A stretch of DNA of 51,894 nucleotides from Candidatus Blautia excrementipullorum (lineage in GTDB: Bacteria; Bacillota; Clostridia; Lachnospirales; Lachnospiraceae). The translations under genes and the position numbers were made by a program. Location of the stretch: NCBI GenBank assembly GCA_019118645.1, contig DWYN01000079.1, forward strand, positions 1 to 51,894. The letters are read 5' to 3'. The notes beneath the pieces are model-generated. The model searched no databases and was not told the DNA's origin. It saw only the letters and a program-made list of their open reading frames with translations. This document shows positions 1 through 8,604 of the stretch, one piece after another; position 1 is the stretch's first letter, and each line of letters starts with the position of its first letter.

Positions 1-89
1 ACGGAGATGCACCGCTTAATTTTCGAGTTGATAAAGGGAATTTTTTAAAGGAAAAAGAGGGAAGATAATCGGAATGTTGATAACTACAG

Positions 90-119
90 AAGAAAAGTCC
101 CGGCGTAAACCGGGACTTT
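90..119 (-). terminator. Intrinsic terminator downstream of the ABC-F gene
   Basis: A perfect 10-bp stem (AAAGTCCCGG at 94-103 against CCGGGACTTT at 110-119) closes on the 6-nt loop CGTAAA. Read on the minus strand it runs into ACTTTTCTTC, so it suits termination of the minus-strand ABC-F gene that ends at 146. The first 90 bases of the window show no convincing gene. Confidence 0.7.
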
Positions 120-131
120 GTCTACAGTCTG

Positions 132-166
132 AAATGGGAAGTCTCTCAAGCGAGAGCTTCCCATTT
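132..166. other. Hairpin spanning the ABC-F stop codon
   Basis: AAATGGGAAG (132-141) pairs with CTTCCCATTT (157-166), and CTCTC (143-147) pairs with GAGAG (152-156), leaving one bulged T and the loop AAGC. The stop codon of the minus-strand gene (146-148) lies inside the stem. It may act with the stronger hairpin at 94-119 as a double terminator or 3'-end stabiliser. Confidence 0.5.
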
Positions 167-2056
167 TTCATATAATTCTTCCAATTCCTTCTGGATAGCT
201 TCTTTTTCTCTGCTGAGCTCCGCGCAGCGCGCAGCATTGGTGCAGACATCGGGAAGAACAAGGGTTTCATCTATTTCCTTATCCCTTGCTTCCAGTTCCT
301 CAATACGTTTTTCCGTCTTTTTCAGCTCATTTTCCTGCTTCCTTTTCAGCGCCTGCTCCTCTTTCTGCTGCTGCCAGGTAAGTTTGTTTTCAGAAATGGT
401 CTCCGCGGGAGCTTCTTTTTCCGCCTGAATGGGGGCATACTTTTCTGTGAGCTCTTCTCTTTTCTCCAGATAGTAATCGTAATCACCGATATAATTGACT
501 ACGGAGCAGTTGGTAAGTTCCAGAATACGTGTGGCTGTCTGGTTGATAAAGTACCGGTCATGAGATACATAAAGAACCGTTCCGGTGTAACTGTTCAGCG
601 CTTCCTCCAGAATTTCCTTGGAGGCAATGTCCAGATGGTTGGTAGGCTCGTCCAGGATCAGGAAGTTGGCCTCTGAGAGCATCAGTTTGGCAAGAGAGAC
701 ACGACCTCTTTCCCCTCCGGAAAGAGAGGAGATTTCCTGGAAGACTTCGTCCCCGGTGAAGAGGAATGCTGCAAGCATATTACGGATTTCCGTCTCTGTC
801 AGGGAGGGGTAGGCGTCGGAAATTTCCTGGAAAATGGTTTTGTCGCTGTGAAGTACATGGTGCTCCTGATCATAGTAACCAATCTGTACTTTCGCCCCAA
901 GAGAGAAATTTCCTCTGTCAGCTTCAAGAAGACCGTTCAGTATCTTCAGCATAGTTGTTTTGCCTGTGCCGTTGCTGCCGATCAGGGCAACGCGTTCCCC
1001 GCGTTTTAACTGAAAAGAAACGTCGCGGAACAATGGCTGCCCGGGAAAGCTTTTGGCGAGTCCTTCCACGGTGAGGACGTCGTTTCCGCTGACTGTGCGG
1101 GGCTCCAGGGAAAGACGCATCTGCGTCCGTATCTCGGCCGGCTTTTCAATCCTCTGAATTTTGTTCAGCATTTTCTCGCGGCTTTCCGCGCGGCGGATGG
1201 ATTTTTCGCGGTTAAAAGATTTGAGCTTGACGATTACCGCCTCCTGATGCTTGATCTCTCTCTGCTGATTCAGGTAGGCTTTATACTGCGCATCCCGGAG
1301 CTGCGCCTTTTTCTCTGCATATACCGAATAGTTTCCCTGATAGCTGGAGAGATGCCCGCCTTCGATTTCTATGATTTTTGTGACAACCTTATCAAGAAAA
1401 TAGCGGTCATGGGATACAATAAATACGGCGCCGGGATAATTAAGAAGGTAATTTTCCAGCCAGGCAATACTTTCCATATCCAGATGGTTGGTGGGCTCGT
1501 CGAGGAGCAGAATATCCGGACGGGAAAGGAGAAGCTTTCCCAGAGCCACTCTGGTTTTCTGCCCTCCTGAGAGTGTTTCCACAGCCTGCCCGAAATCGTC
1601 TTCTGTAAAGCCCAATCCCTTCAGTACTCCGGTGAGCTCACTTTTGTATGCATATCCGTTTTCCAGCTCGAATTCATGAGTCAGCCTTGTGTAGGCATTC
1701 ATCAGCCGTTCCAGTTCTTCTCCTTTAGCATGTTTCATCTCCTGCTCCATGGAGCGCATTCTCTGCTCCATGTCCAGAATGTGCTGCTTCGTCGTAAGAA
1801 GCTCCTCGTAAATTGTGAGATGTCCCTGTATATCCTGATACTGTGCCAGGTACCCGATGCGTCTGTCCTTTGCAAGAACTACATTTCCGGAATCAGCGGG
1901 GAGTTCATTCATGATAATGCGGAGAAGCGTTGTCTTTCCGGCTCCGTTGCTGCCGATCAAAGCTGCTTTCTCCCGTTCTTCTATGTGAAAAGAGGCATCC
2001 TTCAGAATCACTTTGTCACCAAAGGATTTGCAGATGCCCTGACAAGCTAAAATCAT
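146..2056 (-). CDS. ydiF: ABC-F family ATPase (YdiF-like)
   Basis: A soluble protein of 636 residues with two ABC ATPase domains on one chain and no membrane segment, which defines the ABC-F family that acts on ribosomes. Walker A motifs are GSNGAGKT (35-42) and GSNGTGKT near 358. Both halves carry LSGGQ or LSGGE signatures followed by LDEPTNHLD Walker B boxes, so both sites look competent. A charged linker separates them, and the last 100 residues form a Glu/Lys-rich coiled coil as in Uup and YdiF. Divergence from rex matches Bacillus subtilis ydiF and ydiH (rex), which supports the YdiF assignment over antibiotic-resistance ABC-F types. The ATG follows a CCGGAGGAATAC ribosome site. Which ribosomal state it acts on cannot be told from sequence. 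Confidence 0.9.
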   Translation of the reverse strand: MILACQGICKSFGDKVILKDASFHIEEREKAALIGSNGAGKTTLLRIIMNELPADSGNVVLAKDRRIGYLAQYQDIQGHLTIYEELLTTKQHILDMEQRMRSMEQEMKHAKGEELERLMNAYTRLTHEFELENGYAYKSELTGVLKGLGFTEDDFGQAVETLSGGQKTRVALGKLLLSRPDILLLDEPTNHLDMESIAWLENYLLNYPGAVFIVSHDRYFLDKVVTKIIEIEGGHLSSYQGNYSVYAEKKAQLRDAQYKAYLNQQREIKHQEAVIVKLKSFNREKSIRRAESREKMLNKIQRIEKPAEIRTQMRLSLEPRTVSGNDVLTVEGLAKSFPGQPLFRDVSFQLKRGERVALIGSNGTGKTTMLKILNGLLEADRGNFSLGAKVQIGYYDQEHHVLHSDKTIFQEISDAYPSLTETEIRNMLAAFLFTGDEVFQEISSLSGGERGRVSLAKLMLSEANFLILDEPTNHLDIASKEILEEALNSYTGTVLYVSHDRYFINQTATRILELTNCSVVNYIGDYDYYLEKREELTEKYAPIQAEKEAPAETISENKLTWQQQKEEQALKRKQENELKKTEKRIEELEARDKEIDETLVLPDVCTNAARCAELSREKEAIQKELEELYEKWEALA

Positions 2057-2098
2057 TTGTATTCCTCCGGCAAAATAGTTATCGTGTTATTCTGTAAG

Positions 2099-2128
2099 AT
2101 TATATAGCTTTAAATGGTGATTTGTAAA
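2099..2128 (-). promoter_or_regulatory. Promoter of the ABC-F gene
   Basis: On the minus strand TTTACA (2128-2123) and TATAAT (2104-2099) are separated by 18 bp. The start codon is about 45 nt downstream. It lies back to back with the rex promoter. Confidence 0.6.
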
Positions 2129-2168
2129 GAAAAAAAGGGAAAAATATTGCGGTTCAGGTCAACTTTAA

Positions 2169-2197
2169 TTGACATTAAAATAACAATTCGTTATAAT
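2169..2197 (+). promoter_or_regulatory. Consensus rex promoter with candidate Rex operator
   Basis: TTGACA (2169-2174) and TATAAT (2192-2197) are both perfect and are spaced by 17 bp. Bases 2169-2186 (TTG...TAACAA) match 10 of the 14 defined positions of the Rex consensus TTGTTAA-N4-TTAACAA, as expected for autoregulation. A second element, ATAACAATTCGTTAT (2180-2194), is an inverted repeat of ATAAC overlapping the -10 box. GTCAA-N6-TTGAC at 2158-2173 is a third dyad. Promoter certain, operator inferred. Confidence 0.75.
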
Positions 2198-2225
2198 TAT
2201 GGGGAAATCGTAAGGAGGGACATCT

Positions 2226-2882
2226 GTGGAGGTAAAACAAATTTCTAAGGCGGTAATTAAAAGGCTGCCGCGTTATTATCGCTATCTGGGAGAACTGCTG
2301 GAAGAAAATGTAGAGCGGATCTCATCCAATGACCTCAGCAAAAAAATGCATGTCACGGCGTCCCAGATTCGTCAGGATCTGAATAATTTCGGCGGATTCG
2401 GACAACAGGGCTATGGATACAATGTGAAGTATTTGTATACGGAAATTGGAAAAATTCTCGGATTGGATACCGTACATCCTATGATTATTGTAGGAGCAGG
2501 TAATCTTGGTCAGGCGCTGGCCAATTACGCAGATTTTGAAAAGAGAGGCTTTAAGCTGGCGGGTATTTTTGATATAAATCCAGTGCTTGAGGGAATTGCA
2601 GTCAGGGGGATTGAGATTCAAATGATCAGCGACCTGCCCCTTTTTCTGAAAAATCATCACATTGAGATCGCCATTTTGACGCTGCCGAAGAACAAAGCTG
2701 GGGAAATGGCGGATATTCTAATTGAAAACGGCATTAAAGCGATCTGGAATTTTGCACATATCGATTTAAATACACCAGAGGATGTGATTGTGGAGAACGT
2801 CCATCTTTCAGAGAGTCTGATGCGGCTGTCGTATAATCTGACTCAGTATCAGCAAAAACAAAGCGAGAAACAGAACGCGTAA
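2226..2882 (+). CDS. rex: Redox-sensing transcriptional repressor Rex
   Basis: Rex represses fermentation and electron-transfer genes when the NADH/NAD+ ratio is low, and NADH binding releases it from DNA. The 218-residue length is usual. An N-terminal winged helix (about 1-75, with the Rex-typical SQIRQDLNNFG stretch) precedes a Rossmann domain with GAGNLG near residue 91 and a C-terminal helix for domain swapping. The start is GTG at 2226, 6 nt after TAAGGAGGG. It stands alone behind a perfect promoter, so it is probably autoregulated. The NAD-linked oxidoreductase operon at 9486-15279 is an obvious candidate target by function, although no clear Rex consensus was found in its leader. Confidence 0.95.
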   Translation: MEVKQISKAVIKRLPRYYRYLGELLEENVERISSNDLSKKMHVTASQIRQDLNNFGGFGQQGYGYNVKYLYTEIGKILGLDTVHPMIIVGAGNLGQALANYADFEKRGFKLAGIFDINPVLEGIAVRGIEIQMISDLPLFLKNHHIEIAILTLPKNKAGEMADILIENGIKAIWNFAHIDLNTPEDVIVENVHLSESLMRLSYNLTQYQQKQSEKQNA

Positions 2883-2896
2883 GCGAGACAGGACAG

Positions 2897-2953
2897 ACTG
2901 CTGCTCCGCCCCGGCCTTCGTACATAACACCGGGAGCTGGGCGGCAGTTTTTT
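2897..2953 (+). terminator. Probable rex terminator
   Basis: CAGT (2945-2948) and GGGCGG (2939-2944) pair with ACTG (2897-2900) and CCGCCC (2906-2911), leaving a 5-nt bulge, and a run of six T follows (2948-2953). The loop is long and itself GC-rich. Confidence 0.6.
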
Positions 2954-3024
2954 GCTTCATCATTGAATATGAGGCGAAGCGGCGGAAGCTGCGGAGATCA
3001 AACGACAGGAGGAAAGTCGGAGCC

Positions 3025-4554
3025 ATGAAGGAAATTGTCACAAGAGAAGAAATGAAGGCGCTTGACAGGAACACAATTGAAACAGCAGGGATTCCTTCCT
3101 GTGTGCTGATGGAACGTGCGGCCTTAAAAACAGCGCAGGAGATGGAAGATTTTTTTGCCCGAAAAGGGCAGAAGGAAAAAATACTTTTTGTCTGCGGGAG
3201 CGGGAATAATGGAGGAGACGGAATTGCCGCAGCCAGGATACTTTTCCTTCATGGCTATGAAACAGAAATATATCCTGTGGGAAAAAGGGATCATTTTACA
3301 GAAGAGACAGAACGGCAGTTCCGGATTGCAGAAAAATATCAGATTCCGATTGTGAATAACCCGAAATGGGATGAATATACTACTATAGTAGATGCCATTT
3401 TTGGCGTGGGACTGACAAGACCGGTGGAGGGGAGCTGGGCGGAGGTGATCCGGCATATGAACCAAGCCCGTGCATGGAAGGTGGCGGTGGACATTCCTTC
3501 CGGTGTTGACGGGGATACGGGAATGGAACTTGGAACAGCGTTCCGGGCGGATTTGACGGTAACTTTCGCATTCCGCAAGGCAGGGCTCTGCCTGTATCCA
3601 GGCAGGATGCTGGCCGGCAAAGTCGTTACGGCAGATATTGGCGTCTACCGTGAAGATACCATTATGAAGAGATGCTTCTGTCTGGAAAAAGAAGACTTTA
3701 AGAAACTCCCGGCAAGAATTTCCTATGGAAATAAAGGAACTTTTGGAAAAGTTCTGGCAGTGGCAGGGAGCTCCGGCATGTGCGGAGCGGCATATTTGTG
3801 CGGAGCCGCAGCCTTTGGAGCCGGGGCCGGAATGGTTCGTATATATACCTCTGAGGAGAACAGAATTCCTCTTCAGATGCTGCTTCCGGAGGCGATTCTT
3901 ACCTGTGAACCGGGAGAGGAGGCTATGAGAAAGGCTTTTGACTGGTGCGATGTGCTGATTATCGGCCCGGGTATTGGAGTTACCGAGGAGAGTGCAGGAA
4001 GAGTCCGCTGGTTCCTGGAAAATGCGGCGGAAAAAAGAAAACCGGTCATTCTGGATGCCGACGGCCTGAACCTCCTGTCCGTACATCCGGAGTGGAAAAC
4101 TTTTTTGTCGGGCCGTGTGATTGTCACTCCGCACATAATGGAAATGAGCCGGATTACCGGAAAAAAGACGGAGGATATTCAGAAGGACCGTATAGATGCG
4201 GCAATGTCTTACGCGAAAGAGACAGGGGCGGTCTGTGTACTGAAAGATGCCTGCACAGTTACGGCAGGACCGGAGGGATCTGTCTGGCTGAATCTTTCGG
4301 GAAATTCCGGAATGGCGACGGCAGGAAGCGGTGACGTACTTTCAGGTGTGCTGGCGGGAACGGCATGTATTTATCGCTCTGTATTGCCCCCGGATGCGGA
4401 TCTGTCACTGCCCGCCGCGATGGGAGTCTGCCTGCACGGGGCTGCAGGGGATTTGGCAGCGGAAAAGAAGGGACAGTATGGGATGAAAGCAGGAGATATC
4501 ATCCCGGAAATTTCATATATACTAAAGGATGGAGAACGTTATGAAAAACTATGA
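3025..4554 (+). CDS. nnr: Bifunctional NAD(P)H-hydrate repair enzyme (epimerase plus dehydratase)
   Basis: A fusion of two metabolite-repair activities that rescue damaged NAD(P)HX: an N-terminal epimerase (YjeF_N, about 1-215) with the GSGNNGGDG nucleotide loop at 58-66, and a C-terminal ADP-dependent dehydratase of the ribokinase-like fold (about 225-509). The latter carries the NSGMATAGSGDVLSG signature near 427-441, including the catalytic GSGD. The 509-residue size is usual for the fused form. AGGAGG lies 11 nt before the ATG. The end overlaps the alr start, so the two are translationally coupled. The nnr-alr order is common in Firmicutes. Both domains look intact. Confidence 0.92.
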   Translation: MKEIVTREEMKALDRNTIETAGIPSCVLMERAALKTAQEMEDFFARKGQKEKILFVCGSGNNGGDGIAAARILFLHGYETEIYPVGKRDHFTEETERQFRIAEKYQIPIVNNPKWDEYTTIVDAIFGVGLTRPVEGSWAEVIRHMNQARAWKVAVDIPSGVDGDTGMELGTAFRADLTVTFAFRKAGLCLYPGRMLAGKVVTADIGVYREDTIMKRCFCLEKEDFKKLPARISYGNKGTFGKVLAVAGSSGMCGAAYLCGAAAFGAGAGMVRIYTSEENRIPLQMLLPEAILTCEPGEEAMRKAFDWCDVLIIGPGIGVTEESAGRVRWFLENAAEKRKPVILDADGLNLLSVHPEWKTFLSGRVIVTPHIMEMSRITGKKTEDIQKDRIDAAMSYAKETGAVCVLKDACTVTAGPEGSVWLNLSGNSGMATAGSGDVLSGVLAGTACIYRSVLPPDADLSLPAAMGVCLHGAAGDLAAEKKGQYGMKAGDIIPEISYILKDGERYEKL

Positions 4555-5707
4555 CAGAATAAAGGCGGTAGTGTCACTGGATGCGGTTGCCCACAATTTT
4601 GAAGAAATGAAGAAGAATATAGCAGCGGACGCGAAGATTATTGCAGTGATTAAAGCGGATGGATACGGACATGGAGCACAGGCGATTGCGCGGCTGATTC
4701 ATGATTATGAATATATCTGGGGCTTTGCGGTGGCAACGCCGGAGGAAGCGCTGGAGCTTCAAAACAGCGGAGTGACAAAGCCGGTGCTGATTCTGGGCAT
4801 TGTTTTTGAAGAATACTTCCGCGAAATGATTGCCGGGGATATCCGCATGACAGTCTGCAGTTATGAGATGGCTGCCAAAATGTCTGAGGAGGCTGTGCGT
4901 CAGGGCAGAACGGTACATATTCATCTGGGGCTGGACACTGGCATGAGCAGGATCGGATTTGCGGATAATCCGGAAAGCATAAAGGAGATAAAAAAAATCT
5001 CCGATCTACCGAATGTGGATATGGAGGGGCTTTTTACGCATTTTGCAAGGGCGGATGAAACTGACAAAAGCCCGGCTCTTGTACAGTTTGACCGGTATAA
5101 AAAATTTGCAGAGCTTCTGGAGGAAGAAGGGATCCGGATTCCGCTGAAACACTGCTCCAACAGCGCGGGGATTATCCGCCTTCCTGAGGCGAATCTGAAT
5201 GCGGTGAGGGCAGGGATTACCATTTATGGAATTTATCCTTCCATGCAGGTGGAAAGAGAGATTGTGAAACTTCAGCCGGTCATGGAAGTGAAAAGCCATG
5301 TGAGCTTTGTAAAAGAAATTGCTCCGGGAACTGCTGTCAGCTACGGCGGAACCTTTGTGGCGGATAAAACCATGAAGACAGCTACCATTCCGGTCGGCTA
5401 TGCGGACGGCTATCCGCGAAGTCTTTCCAACCGGGGCTGGGTGCTTATTCATGGAAAAAAGGCAAAAATTCTGGGACGGGTCTGTATGGATCAGTTTATG
5501 GCAGATGTAACGGATATTCCGGACGTCCGTCCGGGAGATGAGGCAACGCTGATTGGAAAAGACGGGGAGGAATGTATCACTGCAGAAGAATTGGGCGATC
5601 TTTCCGGACGCTTCCCCTATGAACTGGTATGCTGTATTTCAAAGCGAGTGCCCAGAATTTATATGAAAAACGGAAGGGAGTGGGGCGAGCTGACCTTTTT
5701 TGAATAA
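4541..5707 (+). CDS. alr: Alanine racemase
   Basis: PLP enzyme that interconverts L- and D-alanine for peptidoglycan. The N-terminal TIM barrel carries the PLP lysine in VIKADGYGHG (Lys38 with the chosen start), and the C-terminal beta domain has the SYGGTF segment that holds the second catalytic base, Tyr, of the partner subunit. HLGLDTGMSRIG and CSNSAG match the family. I chose the ATG at 4541 because GGAG lies 6 nt upstream. A start at 4529 is possible but has almost no spacing to its AAAGG. The resulting 388 residues are normal. It overlaps nnr by 14 nt, and a mazF-type gene follows after 150 bp, the order seen in Bacillus alr-ndoAI-ndoA without the middle gene. Confidence 0.95.
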   Translation: MKNYDRIKAVVSLDAVAHNFEEMKKNIAADAKIIAVIKADGYGHGAQAIARLIHDYEYIWGFAVATPEEALELQNSGVTKPVLILGIVFEEYFREMIAGDIRMTVCSYEMAAKMSEEAVRQGRTVHIHLGLDTGMSRIGFADNPESIKEIKKISDLPNVDMEGLFTHFARADETDKSPALVQFDRYKKFAELLEEEGIRIPLKHCSNSAGIIRLPEANLNAVRAGITIYGIYPSMQVEREIVKLQPVMEVKSHVSFVKEIAPGTAVSYGGTFVADKTMKTATIPVGYADGYPRSLSNRGWVLIHGKKAKILGRVCMDQFMADVTDIPDVRPGDEATLIGKDGEECITAEELGDLSGRFPYELVCCISKRVPRIYMKNGREWGELTFFE

Positions 5708-5857
5708 ACAGCTTCGTCTGTCTCCCGCGCCGCTGCAGATGACCAGGAGTTCGTCCCTGGCAGACAGGGCGAAAATATCTGAAAAGACCACGCATGTATA
5801 CCCAAGAAAAATCTGGAAATACTGAAAAGGAGAAAACAGAATCGGAGTGTGAATTGT

Positions 5858-6205
5858 GTGGTAATTAAAAGAGGGGATATTTTTTATGCGGATTTAAGAC
5901 CTGTAGTCGGAAGCGAACAGGGAGGCATACGTCCAGTGCTGATTATTCAGAACGATGTAGGAAACCGTCACAGCCCTACGGTGATCTGCGCGGCAATCAC
6001 ATCGAAAATGAACAAGGCGAAACTTCCCACCCATATTGAGATTGACGCCTCTGAATACGGGATTGAAAAGGATTCCGTCATTTTGCTTGAACAGCTTCGG
6101 ACAATAGATAAAAGACGGCTGAAAGATAAGGTGTGCCATCTGGATCAGAGTATGCTGGACAGAGTAAATCATGCTCTTGAAATCAGCCTGGAACTTACTT
6201 TTTGA
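5858..6205 (+). CDS. ndoA: MazF/PemK-family endoribonuclease (EndoA/NdoA type)
   Basis: About 115 residues of the MazF fold, the toxin that cleaves mRNA at short specific sites. RGDIFYADL near the start, [15 protein letters not shown], the [12 protein letters not shown] segment and [14 protein letters not shown] match Bacillus subtilis NdoA almost throughout, including the loop Arg of GIRPV and the Thr and Ser of the active region. GTG at 5858 gives MVIKRGD, aligned with NdoA, with CGGAG 10 nt upstream. GTG at 5849 is the alternative. No antitoxin gene fits in the 150 bp after alr, and none follows. It is either neutralised in trans or not toxic at native level. Confidence 0.9.
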   Translation: MVIKRGDIFYADLRPVVGSEQGGIRPVLIIQNDVGNRHSPTVICAAITSKMNKAKLPTHIEIDASEYGIEKDSVILLEQLRTIDKRRLKDKVCHLDQSMLDRVNHALEISLELTF

Positions 6206-6215
6206 GCCGGAATTC

Positions 6216-6244
6216 TTGACGAATGAAGGGGAAAGTGCTATATT
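6216..6244 (+). promoter_or_regulatory. Promoter of the CBS-domain gene and yebC
   Basis: TTGACG (6216-6221) and TATATT (6239-6244) with a 17-bp spacer, immediately after the mazF stop codon and about 85 bp before the next start codon. Confidence 0.7.
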
Positions 6245-6329
6245 TTATCAGTAATTATGCAGATTCGCAGGGATTTCCTGCAATGGAACACTGTAAGACA
6301 GTAAACAGGAAGGAATAAGTGAGTACCAT

Positions 6330-7685
6330 ATGGATGACGGCAGTCAGATGCCCCTTTGGGGGCTGGTAATTCTGATAATTCTGATTTTGCTGAATGGCAT
6401 TTTGTATGGATTTGCCGCGGCGGTCAGAGATCTGAGTGAAAATGAAATACGGAAAATGACGGAAGAAGGCAGCAAAAAAGCCGCTCTTCTCAAAAAACTG
6501 ATAGAAGAGCCGGTAAGATATGTCAATGCCATTCCTCTGGTGGTAACGGCCTCGGGCATGCTGACGGGTATTCTGATACCGTCGCTGACAAGATTTCTTC
6601 ACCACTACATAGAGCATTTTCCGGTACTTGTGCCGGTGTATGTCCTCTGCGCAGTCTTTCTGGCTTCTTTCGGGATTCTGATGTTCCGGAGGATCGGTAC
6701 CTACCGTCCGAAAAAATATGCGTTCCGGTATGTCCGGCTTGTATATGGATTAGTGACGGTTCTCTATCCTGCCACACGGCTGATAACCTGGCTTGCGCGC
6801 CTTGCGGCCGGGATTTTCGGGGTGTCTGTGGGAGAACAGCAGGAGGCGGTGACGGAGGAGGAGATCATTTCCATTGTTGATGAAGCCCATGAACAGGGCG
6901 TGATTGAGAAAAACGAAGCGGAAATGATTCAGAATATCATCTCTTTCACAGACACGAAAGCAGGAGATATTATGACCCACAGAACCGGAGTAGTGGCTTT
7001 CGGCCAGGACGAGATACTCAAGGATGTGGTGGACCGTATGCTTGAGGAAGGCAATTCCCGGTATCCGGTTTACGGAGAGGATATGGACGATATCCGCGGA
7101 GTGATCCATTATAAGGATACGCTGAAGTTTATGACCCAGAACGCATGGGCCAGATATAAGCCGCTGGGAGAGCTTCCCGGTCTGATCCGCAAGGCCGCAT
7201 TTGTGCCGGAGACCGGAAGTATCAGCAGGCTGTTCCGCACAATGCAGAGCAGACATGATCATATTGCAGTTGTGGTGGATGAATATGGACAGACTGCCGG
7301 GATTGTCACGATGGAAGACATTCTGGAAGAGATTGTTGGAGACATCCTGGATGAATACGATGAAGATGAGGATGCGATCCGTACGCAGAAAGACAACAGT
7401 ATACTGATTGACGGCTTTGCAGATCTGGAAGATGTGGAGGAAGAGCTGGGAATTGATTTTGGCGATGTGGAGATGGAAACTCTGAACGGCTTTCTGACGG
7501 AATTACTGGGTCATATTCCTGCCGAGAGCGACCTGGATACAGAAATCACCGCATATGGCTATCGTTTTAAAATTCTTTCCCTGGGCAACAGAACCATTGG
7601 AAAGGTGCGGGCTGAAAAAATAAATGATAAGGACACAAAAGGAGAAAGGGAACAATGTCAGGACATTCAAAATTCGCAAATATAA
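6330..7685 (+). CDS. CorC/HlyC-type membrane protein with tandem CBS domains
   Basis: A 451-residue protein. The N-terminal third has hydrophobic segments near 8-30, 65-90, 95-120 and 130-165 and corresponds to a DUF21/CNNM-like membrane domain. It is followed by the [25 protein letters not shown] linker (split here: [10 protein letters not shown], then [11 protein letters not shown]), two CBS domains (about 205-330, ending [20 protein letters not shown]) and a C-terminal transporter-associated CorC_HlyC domain (about 355-435). This family is linked to Mg2+ or Co2+ transport, though many members are uncharacterised and the older name hemolysin is misleading. The membrane part is shorter and more divergent than usual. 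Its end overlaps yebC by 31 nt. Confidence 0.85.
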   Translation: MDDGSQMPLWGLVILIILILLNGILYGFAAAVRDLSENEIRKMTEEGSKKAALLKKLIEEPVRYVNAIPLVVTASGMLTGILIPSLTRFLHHYIEHFPVLVPVYVLCAVFLASFGILMFRRIGTYRPKKYAFRYVRLVYGLVTVLYPATRLITWLARLAAGIFGVSVGEQQEAVTEEEIISIVDEAHEQGVIEKNEAEMIQNIISFTDTKAGDIMTHRTGVVAFGQDEILKDVVDRMLEEGNSRYPVYGEDMDDIRGVIHYKDTLKFMTQNAWARYKPLGELPGLIRKAAFVPETGSISRLFRTMQSRHDHIAVVVDEYGQTAGIVTMEDILEEIVGDILDEYDEDEDAIRTQKDNSILIDGFADLEDVEEELGIDFGDVEMETLNGFLTELLGHIPAESDLDTEITAYGYRFKILSLGNRTIGKVRAEKINDKDTKGEREQCQDIQNSQI

Positions 7686-8383
7686 AACATAAGAAAGAAA
7701 AAAATGATGCCAAGAAGGGTAAAATTTTTACTGTAATCGGCCGTGAAATCGTTATGGCTGTAAAGGCCGGCGGACCTGATCCTAATAATAACAGCAAGCT
7801 CCGCGATGTGATTGCAAAGGCAAAGGCGAACAACATGCCCAACGATACAATCGAGAGAGGCATTAAAAAAGCTGCCGGAGCCGATTCTGCAGATAATTAT
7901 GAGCGGGCTACCTATGAAGGATACGGCCCCAACGGAGTGGCAATTATCGTTGAGACACTTACCGACAACAAAAACCGTACGGCCAGCAACGTGAGAAATG
8001 CATTTACAAAAGGATACGGAAGTATCGGAACCCAGGGATGCGTTTCCTTTATGTTCGACCAGAAGGGACAGATTATCATTGATAAAGAAGAGTGCGAGAT
8101 GGATTCTGATGAGCTGATGATGGCGGCTCTTGACGCAGGAGCGGAAGATTTTTCCGAGGAAGAGGACAGCTATGAGGTGCTGACTGCGCCGGATGATTTC
8201 AGCGCGGTTCGCGAAGCCCTGGAAGCGGCGGGCGTTCCTATGGCAGAGGCCCAGGTAGCCATGGTTCCGCAGACCTATGTGCAGCTGACAGACGAAAAGG
8301 ACATCAAAAACCTTCAGAAAACCCTGGATCTTCTTGAAGAAGACGACGACGTAACCGACGTATGGCATAATTGGGAGGAATAA
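7655..8383 (+). CDS. yebC: YebC/PmpR-family regulator or translation factor
   Basis: 242 residues, beginning [18 protein letters not shown], the hallmark of the YebC family, followed by the [19 protein letters not shown] and YEGYGPNG segments. Members are cytosolic; some have been reported as DNA-binding regulators, others as factors that help ribosomes through polyproline stretches. Which applies here cannot be told. GGAG lies 8 nt before the ATG, inside the preceding gene, so the two are probably coupled. The last codons and the TAA form the left arm of a 17-bp hairpin (8373-8412). Confidence 0.93.
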   Translation: MSGHSKFANIKHKKEKNDAKKGKIFTVIGREIVMAVKAGGPDPNNNSKLRDVIAKAKANNMPNDTIERGIKKAAGADSADNYERATYEGYGPNGVAIIVETLTDNKNRTASNVRNAFTKGYGSIGTQGCVSFMFDQKGQIIIDKEECEMDSDELMMAALDAGAEDFSEEEDSYEVLTAPDDFSAVREALEAAGVPMAEAQVAMVPQTYVQLTDEKDIKNLQKTLDLLEEDDDVTDVWHNWEE

Positions 8384-8412
8384 TCAAGCCGAAGAGCTTG
8401 ATTATTCCTCCC
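8373..8412 (+). other. 17-bp hairpin overlapping the yebC stop codon
   Basis: GGGAGGAATAATCAAGC (8373-8389) is perfectly complementary to 8396-8412, with loop CGAAGA. No T-run follows, so it is not a classical terminator. The right arm belongs to the first 61-bp repeat and recurs in the second. Confidence 0.8.
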
Positions 8413-8509
8413 CAGATTGACCCTGGTCAATCTGATTCCAAAAGGAGAGCCGAAGAGCTTGATTATTCCTCCCCAGATTGACCCTGGTCAATCTGATTCC
8501 GAAAGGAAA
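8388..8509 (+). repeat. Two tandem 61-bp repeats, each with a 22-bp palindrome
   Basis: Copy 1 (8388-8448) and copy 2 (8449-8509) differ at only two positions, near their ends. Each contains arms CAGATTGACC and GGTCAATCTG around CT (8413-8434 and 8474-8495). The repeat does not code in any convincing frame. It lies between yebC and the tepA leader. Confidence 0.9.
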
Positions 8510-8516
8510 GAAGGAA

Positions 8517-8534
8517 AGCCGTGGGGAAACGGCT
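8517..8534 (+). other. Small hairpin upstream of tepA
   Basis: AGCCGT (8517-8522) and ACGGCT (8529-8534) enclose GGGGAA. No T-run; function unknown. Confidence 0.4.
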
Positions 8535-8556
8535 GAAGAGTTCTGTATGAAAAATT

Positions 8557-8604
8557 TATAATATGTACATAATACCTCCATGAACGAAAAATGGAGGTAT
8601 TTTT
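8557..8604 (+). promoter_or_regulatory. tepA -10 box and ribosome-site-sequestering hairpin
   Basis: TATAAT at 8557-8562 predicts a transcript starting near 8569; the -35 region is weak (TGAAGA at 8534-8539). The leader then consists almost wholly of an 11-bp hairpin, AATACCTCCAT (8571-8581) with ATGGAGGTATT (8591-8601). Its right arm contains the tepA Shine-Dalgarno GGAGG (8593-8597), 7 nt before the ATG. A short T-run (8600-8604) also gives it a terminator-like look. Confidence 0.65.

Noticed and set aside
1-93. Coding region at the left edge (short minus-strand frame to 270)
   Set aside because: It crosses two hairpins and the ABC-F 3' end and has no ribosome site or domain.
3124-4134. 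Minus-strand frame of 336 codons inside nnr
   Set aside because: Shadow of a well-conserved gene; His/Arg/Ser-rich with no domain.
8388-8509. CRISPR array
   Set aside because: Two directly adjoining 61-bp units without spacers and no cas genes.
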